Shown here: positions 7,277 through 19,271 of the stretch, piece by piece
Layout of the letters: each line of letters starts with the position of its first letter
How positions within the stretch are numbered: the first letter of the stretch is position 1
From: Callipepla californica brunnescens
Taxonomy: Eukaryota > Chordata > Aves > Galliformes > Odontophoridae
Assembly: GCA_023055505.1 (NCBI GenBank)
Contig: JALIRH010000002.1
Span: forward strand, 53,753,233 to 53,817,232
Length of the DNA stretch: 64,000 bases
Direction of reading: 5' to 3'
The notes under the pieces: generated by a model
Database searches by the model: none
What the model saw: only the letters and a program-made list of their open reading frames with translations
What the model was told of the DNA's origin: nothing
Program-made: the position numbers and the translations under genes

Positions 7277-8928
7277 TGAGGTGCCGCTTATCTCTCTTTC
7301 GTTGCCCCAGGACATGTTCATCAGCAAACTTTGAGTCAATGGCATCCGAATAGTCTCTTACACAGTGCTATTTATAGCCAGCTGTACCTTCTGGGAGTTG
7401 TCCCGATGGCCTTGTGTTCAGTGACCAGGTGCTACTGCACCGCAGCACAGAGTTGCAGTGGATGTTAGACCTGGTGCTCCGCTCTTAAACACAAAGAAAT
7501 GAAGTATTTACACAATCTTTTCTTTCCCTCTTCCTCTGGAGTTCAAGCTTCATTAACGTGGCACTGGATTTTACATCTCTCCCTCGTTCCCTTGATTTGC
7601 TGCTGCAATGGGCAGGAATCAGGCTCAAACTGTGTGCCAGATCTTACAGATCCTGGAGGAGATGTTAAGTGCCATGTTAAACCTGGGAGGTTCCTATAAA
7701 GTGTTTCCATAGGACACCAAGTTAATTCCAGATTCACAGGTCATAAACATGCAGCTGAGGAAGCCTTGGCTCTGCAGCCATGGCCGTGCTGATGGTTTCC
7801 AGGTGGTCATGTTAGGGCTGCTCTGAGCCACGTGCCCGTATCCCAGGCACAGGGGACACTGATGGCACTCAGGCAGATGTCCTTTAACCTCCACCATTTT
7901 CTAACCAGGCATTTCCCAAGTACATTTTGTTAGGATTCCTTCTGGGGAAAGCGTCATGTCTGTTCAGGCAGCGACAGTTACAGTGGGAGTAAAGATCACC
8001 TCTGATTTTGGTGATCTGTTAGGCATCTGGTAATCCACAAAATTCTCAGTGGTTTTTACTTTCAGCCATTTTGTTGGCAAAAGTCTTTTACACAGAGATA
8101 TTAATACTCAGATTTTCATCATTACACGTCTGCTTTTGTTGGACGATTTTGCTGTTAACGCTGAATGCATGCTGTTAAAGATTGTCACTTACTGAATCCA
8201 CGGATGTTGCAGCATATTGTCTCTTCCATAATTTCTACATCTTCAAGCAATGCAAGCGAACAGCAGATTTCTTTTTCTTCTGCTCCTGTTTGGTATCTGG
8301 TGGCGTTGTATGTGACAACCTGTTGTCTCTCACCACTAGGAGTCCTTGCTAATTCCATTCAGTCTGATTGCCGAAAGAGAAGCAAGTTCAATATCTTCAT
8401 GCTGTGCAATTTTTCAGATTTTTCAGCAATGTTTGCAGCTTTTGCCCAAAAGAAGATTTCCCCAGAGGCAGCAATGAGTAACTGTCAGCAGTGCTATTAA
8501 TAACTGCATGCAAGAATTGATCTTGGAGCGGCTATGAAGTGGCTGCGCTGTTATATGCAGGAGCAGCTCATTCAAAGCTGATGCACTTGGAGGTGGTTCT
8601 TTGGCCAAATGCAGTAGGAAGGAAGCCACGCAGCCTGTCTTGAACGGCATGTGTCTTTCAGGTGTCGGAAAAGGTTCCCCGTGGTCACTGTGGGGGAGAA
8701 TACCCACACCACAAACATCACGCTAATGCCAACAGCGTGTCCAGGGAGGAATGCAGGTGATGGAGCATTTCAGGGTTGCACTGTGTGTAGGGGTTACTGC
8801 TGCCTGGCTGGGGCACCAAGAGGTTGGATCAGAAGTGCCATCAGCCCCAATGCTGCTGTGCTGGTGCAGTGCCCCTGCTCCTTGTGGAGAAGCTGAGGCA
8901 CCGAGGGAGATGGCTGTCAGCTCTTCAA
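7277..8928. other. Unassigned 1.65-kb region
   Basis: No recognisable gene. There is a minus-strand TATA-like palindrome GCTATAAATAGC at 7379-7368. Several unrelated open frames of 64-111 codons occur (for example plus 8165-8500, which a single C-to-T change cuts to 69 codons in unit 2 at 18172-18381), which argues against coding. It recurs in units 2-6 without larger changes. Confidence 0.5.
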
Positions 8929-8946
8929 TTTCACTTGGGCCGTCAG

Positions 8947-9156
8947 CTAAAGACCTGTGTCAAGTTTCTTAAACACACCTATCGTTGCATTTGTGTATGC
9001 TAAAAGCTCTCCTGCTCTTAACCCTGCAGCCTGAACTTGTGGGAATGTCATACGTCTCCCCTTTCCTGTAAGACACAACACGCTCGTTCCATACAGAGGG
9101 TGATTCACATCGATTTCAGCAGCTGCTGCAACCTTGCCAACCATTCCGCTGACCAC
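8947..9156 (-). pseudogene. Short unassigned frame next to the tRNA-Cys half, possibly retroviral
   Basis: The minus-strand frame reads KVAAAAEIDVNHPLYG, then CLTGKGRRMTFPQV and GLRAGELLAYTNATIGVFKKL, ending at TAG. It is open upstream to an in-frame TGA just past the tRNA fragment but has no good ATG. The position immediately beyond the gag fragment suggests a retroviral remnant, but I cannot assign the domain. Other copies: 18954-19163, 28323-28532 and 37748-37957; 47173-47382 and 56598-56807 carry F-to-L and G-to-R changes. Confidence 0.35.
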
Positions 9157-9228
9157 ATAGTATACTGTACTAGTTTCAATATAATACCCATCAAATTCAT
9201 GATATCATAGGGAAGAAAGGGTCTCAGC

Positions 9229-9264
9229 GCAGTCAAATGTTCTACCCCACTGAGCTATATCCCC
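9229..9264 (-). pseudogene. tRNA-Cys(GCA) 5' half, copy 1
   Basis: The minus strand from 9264 gives GGGGATATAGCTCAGTGG and continues through D-arm and anticodon stem to TTTGACTGC, then departs from tRNA. Against vertebrate tRNA-Cys(GCA) I count two substitutions and one inserted G. The match covers acceptor 5' strand, D arm and anticodon stem 5' strand, and ends inside the anticodon loop after the second anticodon base. The A box is present; the B box, T arm and 3' acceptor strand are absent, so it cannot make a tRNA. It sits at the 3' border of the gag fragment. Confidence 0.8.
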
Positions 9265-10893
9265 GGGACATCCCGCTTAAGCAATTAGCAGTAAATAATG
9301 CCAATGCGGACTGTCGGAAGGGTTTACAGTCCTTAAAGAATGTAGATCCATCCATCACTGACATGATCAAAGCCTCCAATGCATTTAAAGTGAGGGGTGA
9401 TCTCAACCCTCGCTTCTCCACGCAGCCTACCAGGTGTGTGACACTTTTAGCATCAATGGGTACCCACTCTGGCCCATTGTTGCCCATTATTACTGGAAAG
9501 GCTTCCAAGACCATATCTTTCTCCAATAAACTAGATCTAATCAGACCCCGGTCTGTCAGTGCTTCCTTACCAGGGCCCCCTAAATGTAACCCCTGCTTCT
9601 CTGAATTACTGTTTGCACTATTGCTCCCACGTGTAACCAGAGGCGATAGGCCCCCCTGGATGCCGGGTACAGGCGGAGTCAGGAAGCTCCCCCCGCTAGC
9701 GGGTGTGGGCGGAGATGGCTAACCCCTTGGTGTAACTGGAGATGGCAAGCCCCGCCTCTCGTCTAATCCGGGCAGACCTTTAGTCTGGCCCATCCCCTTT
9801 GGGGCAGGAAGCTGGCCCCACCCACGTAAGTCCCTCACTCTTTCACTCCCCACGTCATCACCTTGAGTCCCCTGCGCCAAGGAACGTAACTTACGTAAGG
9901 ATGAAGGATACACTGTTTCGTCTGCAAAGTCTATACATGGCGATGGACAGTAAATCAGTGGCTGCAGGCATCCACTATCTTGTTCTTTTTCCTTTCTGTA
10001 AAGCAAGCAAAGGCGGTGACAGAGCTTTTATTTGAGGCAGAGGCGTTACAGAAAGAGATGTTACAGATTAGGGGGGGAATGAACTCACCCCTCCCGGCGA
10101 CCGTTTAGGCTGAGGAATGCAGCCACCTCTAGTTCGAACGCTGGCGCGCCGGAAGGAAGAGAGCCCGAGAGGGGGGGGGGCAACCCGCGCAGGCTCTGAG
10201 CGGATCTGTGCTCCCGGAAGCACCTCCGGAAGCACAACCGAGAGGGAGAGAGCGAGAGGTCCGGTGGACCTGGGCTCCTCCGCTCCGCTCACTCAGATGC
10301 TCATTCACTGGTTCAGGCTGTGACCAGGCAATCCCACTACACTTTCTCAAGCTGGATGCGATCAGTTCTGCTGGTGCCATCTTCCCTTCAGCCACTGGCA
10401 GTGATACAGTCGGTTCAGCTGGCACTGTCTTGTCCACAGCCACCTTCCATGGTGTAGTCGATTCAGCCGGTGCTGTAGTTTCTCAGTTCCTGCGATTAAC
10501 AACTGCTCACGGGCTCCCACCACCTCCACCACCCCCACCGGGGCCTCCCAGGTCTGGTTTCTCTGGAGTCTCGCCCCTGCTCGCCTTACTGAGTCCCAGA
10601 AGCTGCCGAGCCTCCATCACTAGCTTTCCTTCCTCTCTAACAGCTTTTAGTGCATCTAGTATCAGTCCCCATGTTTTTAGCTCAGCCTCTCCCTTCTGAG
10701 CACTCATAACATGTTGTGCAAGTGCAGCGGTGAGATCATCCCACCTCCGGTGGTTGAGAATCTCTTGGGTGACCTTAACCTCCCCCTCCTGCTCTAACCG
10801 GGAGATAACTGCAGCTATCTCCTTCTCAGAAGGAGCATTCTCGACAAAGTAATCCTCACACAGCTGGAGTATTACCTTAATTAGCATTTCCAT
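9265..10893 (-). pseudogene. gag: Endogenous retrovirus gag pseudogene, copy 2
   Basis: First complete copy in the window. Matrix-like frame 10893-10507, linker with in-frame stops, then capsid-like frame 9526 downwards, which runs straight into a tRNA-Cys 5' half at 9264. The retroviral sequence stops being recognisable at that junction, so only matrix, linker and the capsid N-terminal part survive. G run of 10. Confidence 0.72.
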
Positions 10894-11186
10894 AATTCAG
10901 ATGTCAGCTCAGCATCGTCACCCCGCTCTCGGCTGACTTTTCTCAGTAGATATTGACCCAGCACTCAGCGTCGTCACCCCGCTTTCGGCTGTCTTTTCTT
11001 AGTAGATATTGACCCGGTCCTCAGCATCGTCACCCCGCTCTCACGGACTTCGGGTCCCAGCTCAGCGCTGTCACCCCGCTGCTTTCTGCTGGAGGGGAGG
11101 GAAAGAGAGAGAGAGAAAGAGAGAAGAGGGTAAGGGTTATGGTTCGGATTAGGTCTCCTTATACACTCCTCACACGGGGTACCATT

Positions 11187-11425
11187 TGTTGCCACGTCTG
11201 GAGGCTGGTCCGCCCGGGCGAGCACAGCTTAAACCACACGACTGGACTCCGCTATGATGATGCAGAAAATGGCGAAAATGGCCTTTAATTAAGGCACAAC
11301 AACTCCTAATATACTAATCTTTAGATTGTCTATGCCCCCTCAAGCTAGCATCACACATCATTCACAGAGCTTGGGGAAGTCCTGTTGCATTACACCTCGA
11401 GTCCCCGGACACGCCTACTACAACA
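11187..11425 (-). mobile_element. Retroviral LTR, copy 2
   Basis: Same termini and primer binding site spacing as copy 1, same length. Confidence 0.78.
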
Positions 11426-12006
11426 CTGACTTCTGTGGAGGGACTCAGATGGAGGGCTGCTGAAAGCTGTCTCAGGAAAATACAGTTTTTATGTTGGCGA
11501 TGTAAGATAGAAGGGGTATCGCTAAGTAAAATTCTCTAAACTCACCCTTACACAAGGCTTACAATAGCTGCCGGTGTATTGTGTTTTAAACTCTGGTTTC
11601 ATTATGTTTCCAGGTTTTGACTGCAATAAAGGATCTTACAAAATTATTTTCATCTGTGCTGCACGTTTCCATTTATAGGGACCATTGACATCCTGTGCTA
11701 ATGTTGGGTACTACAGTCTTGTATGAAAGAGATTTAATTTTATTTCTTATCCTATATTGGTCGTCACATTAATATCTGATGTGCATACTTCTATTCATGG
11801 TGTGTGATATTTTTTATAACTAAAGGGACATTTAGATACAAATAATTTCATTTGGGCCGTCAGTTGAAGTTGTAGTAGAAGTAATTTTTGGATGGGATCC
11901 CCTGGGGGACTGTCCTTGGAGACACAGAAATGGAACAGGTGCAGGTTCTCTACCTTGCCCTCGGTGAGCACTCCAGGGTCCTCTTGTGTCTGTGCCGTGC
12001 TTCAGC

Positions 12007-14460
12007 CTACTCGATGCTCAGGAAGGTGTCCAAGTCATCGAGCTGCACCCCAAGCCTCATCTCAGTGTTGAAGGTTTTTGTGCAGGGGGTGGTCAGCTTG
12101 ATCTTGCAGGAGCTGAGGGAGGGCAGCACCGTCAGGCGGCAGTCACGCAACTGAGGCAGATAGCACCAAGCTGCTTGCACCAGGCACTGGAACCAGCGGG
12201 CAGTTTTCTCCCCATGCAGGTAGGAGCCCATGCAGAGGCTGTGGAGGAGGCTGGGCTCCTGTTTCCCGCTCAGCTCGTCCTGAGCGTGGTGCAGAAAGCA
12301 CAGCATGTCCCCCATCAGCTGCTCCCTCTCGCAGCTTCACTCCAGCTCCACACGCACACAGCACTTCCTTGCCGAAATCTCCTCAGCATTGCCCAGCTCC
12401 AGGTGGAAGGTGTGCGCGGGGGAGGCCTCAGGGGCATGAGCAGGCTGTAGATAATGTTTTCTCTGGGGCTCCTTCCTTCATGGACACAACGGGCCACCCC
12501 GATGACCTGCTGTGGCCAGGGCATGAAGCTGTGGCAGGAGAGGCTTTGGCAGGCCCGCAGAACGTCCTCCACCAACTGCTCCACGATTTGGCACCTGGCA
12601 GCCATGTATGGTGTCAGCCAAGCTCTGTCCAGGTCACACGTCTCATTGGAGTCGCTGTCTTCCTCTGCCTCACTGTCCTCCTCGTCCTCCCTTGGGAAGC
12701 TTTCCAACTTCTCTCTGCTCTCTGGCTTCCCTCTCCTTTTACTGAAGCACCAGCAAAGCCAGACGAGGAGGAGCCAGACGAGGAGGAGCCGAGACGAGGA
12801 AGAGCCCGGCAAAGGTGTGGAGGATCTAGACGAGGAGGAGCCCAGCAAAGGTGCGGCGGAGCCCAGCAAAAGCCTGGAGGAGCCCGACGAGGCAGAGCCC
12901 AGCAAAGGTGTGGAGAAGCCCAGCAAAGGCGTGGAGGAGTGCGACAAGGAGGAGCCCAGCAAAGGTGCAGAGCCCGGCGAAGAGGAGCCCGATGAGGAGG
13001 AGCCCAGCGAAGGCACAGAGCCCGACGACGAGGAACCCAATAAGAAGGAGCCAAGCAAAGGCACGGAGCCCAACGAGAAGGAGCCCAGCAAAGCCGCAGA
13101 GCCCAGAAAATGTGCGGAGATTGACAAGGAGGAGCCTGACGAGGAGGAGCCCAACAAAAGCATGGAGCCCTTCGAGGAAGAGCCCAGAAACGGCGTGGAG
13201 CTTGACGAGGAGGAGCCCAGCAAAGGAATGGAGCCTGACGAGGAGTAGATTAATAAAGGTGCGGAATCCAACGAGAAGGAACCCAGCAAAGGTGAGGAGG
13301 AGCTCAGCAAAGGTGTGGAGCCCGATGATGAGGGGCCCGATGATGAGGAGCCCGACGAGGAGGAGCCCAACAATGAGGAACCCAGCAAAGGCGTGGAGCC
13401 AGACGATGAGGAACCCAGCAAAGGCGCAGAGCCGAACAATGAGGAGCCCAGCAAAGGTGCGGAGGAGCCCAGCAAAGGCGCGGAGTCCGACGAGGAGGAG
13501 CCCAGCAAAGGCACGGAGGAGCCCAGCAAATATGCGGAGGAGCCCAGCAAAGGTGCAGAGGAGCCCAGCAAATATGCGGAGGAGCCCAGCAAAGGCGCGG
13601 AGTCCGACGAGGAGGAGCCCAGCAAAGGCACGGAGGAGCCCAGCAAATATGCGGAGGAGCCCAGCAAATATGCGGAGGAGCCCAGCTAAGGCACAGAGTC
13701 CGACGAGGAGGAGCCCAGCAAAGGCTCGGAGCCCAACGAGGAGGAGCCCAGCAAGGGCACAAAGCCCAGCAAAGGCTCTTAGCCTGACGAGGAGGAGCCC
13801 AGCAAAGGAATGGAGCCTGACGAGGAGTAGATTAATAAAGGCGCGGAATCCGACGAGAAGGAACCCAGCAAAGGTGAGGAGGAGCTCAGCAAAGGTGTGG
13901 AGCCCGATGATGAGGGGCCCGACGAGGAGGAGCCCGACGAGGAGGAGCCCAACAATGAGGAACCCAGCAAAGGCGTGGAGCCAGATGATGAGGAACCCAG
14001 CAAAGGTGCAGAGCCCAACGAGGAGGAGCCCAGCAAAGGTGCGGAGGAGCCCAGCAAAGGCGCGGAGTCCGACGAGGAGGAGCCCAGCAAAGGCACGGAG
14101 GAGCCCAGCAAATATGCGGAGGAGCCCAGCTAAGGCACGGAGTCCGACGAGGAGGAGCCCAGCAAAGGCTCGGAGCCCAACGAGGAGGAGCCCAGCAAAG
14201 GCGTGGAGCCTGACGAGGAGGAGCCCGACAAGGAGAAGCCCCGCAAAGGCGCAGAGCTTCCAGAGTGTCAAGGCAGTGCTGGGCAGAGCTTCCTTGGCTG
14301 CCCCGCTCTGCTCCTCACTCCCTTGGTTTAGATACTTCAGCAGCTGTGCCATGGCCTGACACAGCTGGTGCTCACTGCTCTCTTGTACTTCCACTTCTAG
14401 AAGCTCAGGCTTCCGCAAGGTCCCCAGCAAAGCCAGGACAATGAAGATGGCCTGAGCTAT
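12007..14460 (-). pseudogene. ITPRIPL1: ITPRIPL1-like pseudogene, copy 2 (long minisatellite, extra nonsense codon)
   Basis: Carries all the lesions of copy 1, the 582-bp minisatellite duplication, and one more: TGC to TGA at 12339-12337 in the segment reading VELEC. The 3-fold length of the duplication keeps the hydrophobic frame open for 557 codons (14499-12826, counted from an upstream non-ATG codon). Another private change is GGGGGTGG near 12088. Confidence 0.75.
12750..14257. repeat. Minisatellite, long allele (unit 2)
   Basis: A 582-bp internal tandem duplication. The A-T-rich island GAGTAGATTAATAAAGG occurs twice, with its TAG at 13246 and at 13828, exactly 582 bp apart. The duplicated block also repeats AAATATGCGGAGGAGCCCAG modules several times. 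Because 582 is divisible by 3, all open frames survive. Confidence 0.93.
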
Positions 14461-17400
14461 GGCCCTTAGGATGTGCGTGCTGCACTCACCAAAGACCAAC
14501 TGGGGAGTGGGGCTGCAGCACTGCCCCTTTTATAGTGTCCTGACACACCCCTCATTGTGACTGTCCTGCTGATGTCACAGTACCGCAGTCGCATCACTGC
14601 GCTCCTCCACTCTCATCACTACTCAAACAGTTAATGTCAAAACTTAGCATAGAGTGCAGCAGATGAGATTCTAGATTAATGCAATTCTACTTCGTTCCAT
14701 GAAAAAGGGAAGAAAAGCAAAAGGAATTGCAACTGATATAGAAACTCTGTGGGAAGCTTTTGAGGGCAGGCCTGCCTAGAAAGATGCCCATTTTATTCAT
14801 TAGCCTCAATTCCAATTATATCGTATTATATTGTGCTATTTTGCTTTCTGATATCTTATTTAGTAAATTAGCTTTCCTCCTCAGATTGTTGCTGCTCTTT
14901 TGTTCCTAGGCCCATCTCCCTTCTCCTTTTTTCCCCTTTCCCCCTTCCCTGGCGTGTGGGCCTGTGGGTCCCCTGCCTCAATTGTCACAGTACTGGGTCA
15001 GACTGTCCCGCAAATCACTGACAAGATATTAAGAAAAGTGGCAGAGAGGGTTCCAACCTTGATCCTCATTTTGATGCTCTGTCCGACATTTCTCCAGCTC
15101 TGGTCCTGAGAGGAGCAGTCAGCAGCAGGCTGGCCATTCCCCCTCCCCATCTCACTCTGGATTTTACAGACCTCTATCTTCCCTCCTCTGAGGCATCTCT
15201 GTCTGAAAAGCCTTAGTCCTTCTTTGGACCTTCCGTAGTCTGTCATACACTGTTTGAGGTTAGGGGCGTCAGAACTGTGCTTAAGAACTGCACGCTGTAG
15301 GTTTTAGATGGTGACAATTTTTCTGTTTCTTCTCTATTTCTTCTCTAATTAGTTCAATTTGTATATGACTGTCAAGGAGGAGTCTGAGCTGATTTTGTCA
15401 TAGAACTGACAGTTGCGGCACCACGTTCTCATTCCTGCATCCCGATATTGAGCTCAGAACCCAGCATTTTGTATGTAAAGCCAGGATTGTTTTTCCAGGG
15501 GTGCATCCCTCCACATTAATTTTGCTGCGTTTCATCTATCACTTTGATTGCTCAGTCACTGAAACATGGGAGGTCCATCTACAGATCTTCACCGGTGGTC
15601 CTCATCTTTTCTGTCTTGCCTTAGCACTGACCATAAGAAGCCCCTTTCCTCTTTTCCCAGCTTAATTATGAATCTGTTGAACAGACAGGATCCCCCGGTG
15701 AGCTGACTCCACTGTGCAAACTTTGACCGCTTACTTCAGCTTCCCTCTTCTCTGCATTTTAGCCAATTAGTTATGTATGCAAAGTTGTTTTCACTGATCT
15801 TTTTTCAGCTTCCATAAATGGAAGTATTGTTGACTTCTGTGGAGGGACTCAGATGGAGGGCTGCTGAAAGCTGTCTCAGGAAAATACAGTTTGTATGTTG
15901 GCGATGTAAGATAGAAGGGGTATCGCTAAGTAAAATTCTCTAAACTCACCCTTACACAAGGCTTACAATAGCTGCCGGTGTGTTGTGTTTTAAACTCTGG
16001 TTTCACTATGTTTCCAGGTTTTCGTTGCAATAAAGGATCTTACAAAATTATTTTCATCTGTGCTGCACGTTTCCATTTATAGGGACCATTGACATCCTGT
16101 GCTAATGTTGGGTACTACAGTCTTGTATGAAAGAGATTTAATTTTATTTCTTATCCTATATTGGTCGTCACATTAATATCTGATGTGCATACTTCTATTC
16201 ATGGTGTGTAATATTTTTTATACCTAAAGGGACATTTAGATACAAATAATAAATGTGCGTGGCTATTGCTCAGAATCTTATAAGAGCTGCATCAAGAATC
16301 ACATTTGAAGTGCTGATATTTCCAGCAACAACAGCTGTGTTGTAAGCCCACTGGATACGTTGACAAGATCAAATTTTGATAGGGAAATAGGTATGACAAT
16401 TATTTGTAATAAAAGCAGAGAGGGAGACGGGCATTAACAAGCCTGGAGACCAGCAGTTGGGAGAACAGTGTGTCACGCTCCAATACAGAGGAGGGAGACG
16501 AGGTTCTTTAAGATTATGTGTATACCCAGCGTGAGATTAAGAAGCAACGGTTCAAATGTTGGTCCGACCAGTTTATTACCAATATTGGCCAGGGATAATA
16601 GGGAAGGGGGAGGCGGACACTGTTAAGGGTGACGGGGAAGGGAAGGCGAGCGATAGGAAAGATAGGAAAGAAGCAAGGGTTTGTACAACGCAGGGAAAGT
16701 CACCATCCAGGATCCTAGGAGCGGTCCGGTTGCAAGCGGCTCCGACGGTCCGAGGCCGAAGACTAGGGCAGGCAGAAGCGGGGAGAACAGCAGCAGCAGC
16801 GGAGCAGCCTTGAGCAGCAAGCAGTTGTCCGGAGAAGCGGCACCGGGTCGGCACAGGAGAAGCGGCACGGGGTCAGCCCAGGAACAGCAGCAGCCAGCAC
16901 CGGAGAAGCAGAGAGGGGTCAACCCCGAGAGTGAGAGCAGCGAACAGGGATCAGCTCGTGAGGTCTCTCCTAAGAGAAGACCTCTTCAGGCAGCAGCAGT
17001 GATCAGCTCGGGTAGTCCCTCCGAAGAGAAACTCCAGCTTCGAGAAATTCCCTCGCAGAGAAAATCGCACATCTTCGTGGCTGCAGGACCCCTATTTTAT
17101 CTTCCAGATTCCTCCAGTCTACGTGACAAATCCCATGCTGCGAGCGTCTCCTGAGATGGCTGTCTCCCCACGGAGATGAGCACCAAACAAAAGAATGTTC
17201 AGCGGCCATCGCTGCCAGTGTCTCCTGAGATGGCTATCTCCCTACGGAGATGAGTACCAAACAAAAGAGTGTTTAGCGGCCATTGAGGTGCCGCTTATCT
17301 CTCTTTCGTTGCCCCAGGACATGTTCATCAGCAAACTTTGAGTCAATGGCATCCGAATAGTCTCTTACACAGTGCTATTTATAGCCAGCTGTACCTTCTG

Positions 17401-19235
17401 GGAGTTGTCCCGATGGCCTTGTGTTCAGTGACCAGGTGCTACTGCACCGCAGCACAGAGTTGCAGTGGATGTTAGACCTGGTGCTCCGCTCTTAAACACA
17501 AAGAAATGAAGTATTTACACAATCTTTTCTTTCCCTCTTCCTCTGGAGTTCAAGCTTCATTAACGTGGCACTGGATTTTACATCTCTCCCTCGTTCCCTT
17601 GATTTGCTGCTGCAATGGGCAGGAATCAGGCTCAAACTGTGTGCCAGATCTTACAGATCCTGGAGGAGATGTTAAGTGCCATGTTAAACCTGGGAGGTTC
17701 CTATAAAGTGTTTCCATAGGACACCAAGTTAATTCCAGATTCACAGGTCATAAACATGCAGCTGAGGAAGCCTTGGCTCTGCAGCCATGGCCGTGCTGAT
17801 GGTTTCCAGGTGGTCATGTTAGGGCTGCTCTGAGCCACGTGCCCGTATCCCAGGCACAGGGGACACTGATGGCACTCAGGCAGATGTCCTTTAACCTCCA
17901 CCATTTTCTAACCAGGCATTTCCCAAGTACATTTTGTTAGGATTCCTTCTGGGGAAAGCGTCATGTCTGTTCAGGCAGCGACAGTTACAGTGGGAGTAAA
18001 GATCACCTCTGATTTTGGTGATCTGTTAGGCATCTGGTAATCCACAAAATTCTCAGTGGTTTTTACTTTCAGCCATTTTGTTGGCAAAAGTCTTTTACAC
18101 AGAGATATTAATACTCAGATTTTCATCATTACACGTCTGCTTTTGTTGGACGATTTTGCTGTTAACGCTGAATGCATGCTGTTAAAGATTGTCACTTACT
18201 GAATCCACGGATGTTGCAGCATATTGTCTCTTCCATAATTTCTACATCTTCAAGCAATGCAAGCGAACAGCAGATTTCTTTTTCTTCTGCTCCTGTTTGG
18301 TATCTGGTGGCGTTGTATGTGACAACCTGTTGTCTCTCACCACTAGGAGTCCTTGCTAATTCCATTCAGTCTGATTGCTGAAAGAGAAGCAAGTTCAATA
18401 TCTTCATGCTGTGCAATTTTTCAGATTTTTCAGCAATGTTTGCAGCTTTTGCCCAAAAGAAGATTTCCCCAGAGGCAGCAATGAGTAACTGTCAGCAGTG
18501 CTATTAATAACTGCATGCAAGAATTGATCTTGGAGCGGCTATGAAGTGGCTGCGCTGTTATATGCAGGAGCAGCTCATTCAAAGCTGATGCACTTGGAGG
18601 TGGTTCTTTGGCCAAATGCAGTAGGAAGGAAGCCACGCAGCCTGTCTTGAACGGCATGTGTCTTTCAGGTGTCGGAAAAGGTTCCCCGTGGTCACTGTGG
18701 GGGAGAATACCCACACCACAAACATCACGCTAATGCCAACAGCGTGTCCAGGGAGGAATGCAGGTGATGGAGCATTTCAGGGTTGCACTGTGTGTAGGGG
18801 TTACTGCTGCCTGGCTGGGGCACCAAGAGGTTGGATCAGAAGTGCCATCAGCCCCAATGCTGCTGTGCTGGTGCAGTGCCCCTGCTCCTTGTGGAGAAGC
18901 TGAGGCACCGAGGGAGATGGCTGTCAGCTCTTCAATTTCACTTGGGCCGTCAGCTAAAGACCTGTGTCAAGTTTCTTAAACACACCTATCGTTGCATTTG
19001 TGTATGCTAAAAGCTCTCCTGCTCTTAACCCTGCAGCCTGAACTTGTGGGAATGTCATACGTCTCCCCTTTCCTGTAAGACACAACACGCTCGTTCCATA
19101 CAGAGGGTGATTCACATCGATTTCAGCAGCTGCTGCAACCTTGCCAACCATTCCGCTGACCACATAGTATACTGTACTAGTTTCAATATAATACCCATCA
19201 AATTCATGATATCATAGGGAAGAAAGGGTCTCAGC

Positions 19236-19271
19236 GCAGTCAAATGTTCTACCCCACTGAGCTATATCCCC
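19236..19271 (-). pseudogene. tRNA-Cys 5' half, copy 2
   Basis: Identical by eye to copy 1, with the same junctions. Confidence 0.8.

Larger units (their letters stand above)
1..9424. repeat. Macrosatellite unit 1 (9424 bp)
   Basis: First of seven head-to-tail copies. The phase is set by the window start; the same sequence (GCCTACCAGGTGTGTGACAC) recurs at 9425 and at every later unit start. The unit holds a minus-strand retroviral LTR, leader and gag fragment, a minus-strand ITPRIPL1-like pseudogene flanked by 420-bp direct repeats, and about 3 kb of unassigned DNA. It carries the short minisatellite allele, a G run of nine at 735-743 (10 or 11 elsewhere), and a private A where other units have G (AGGCAATAGG near 220). 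Confidence 0.97.

Noticed and set aside
7480..8640. CR1-type LINE remnant
   Set aside because: No CR1 3' end signature (ATTCTATGA repeats) or reverse transcriptase frame seen on either strand.
9229..9264. Functional tRNA gene
   Set aside because: Only the 5' half is present; no B box, T arm or 3' acceptor strand.
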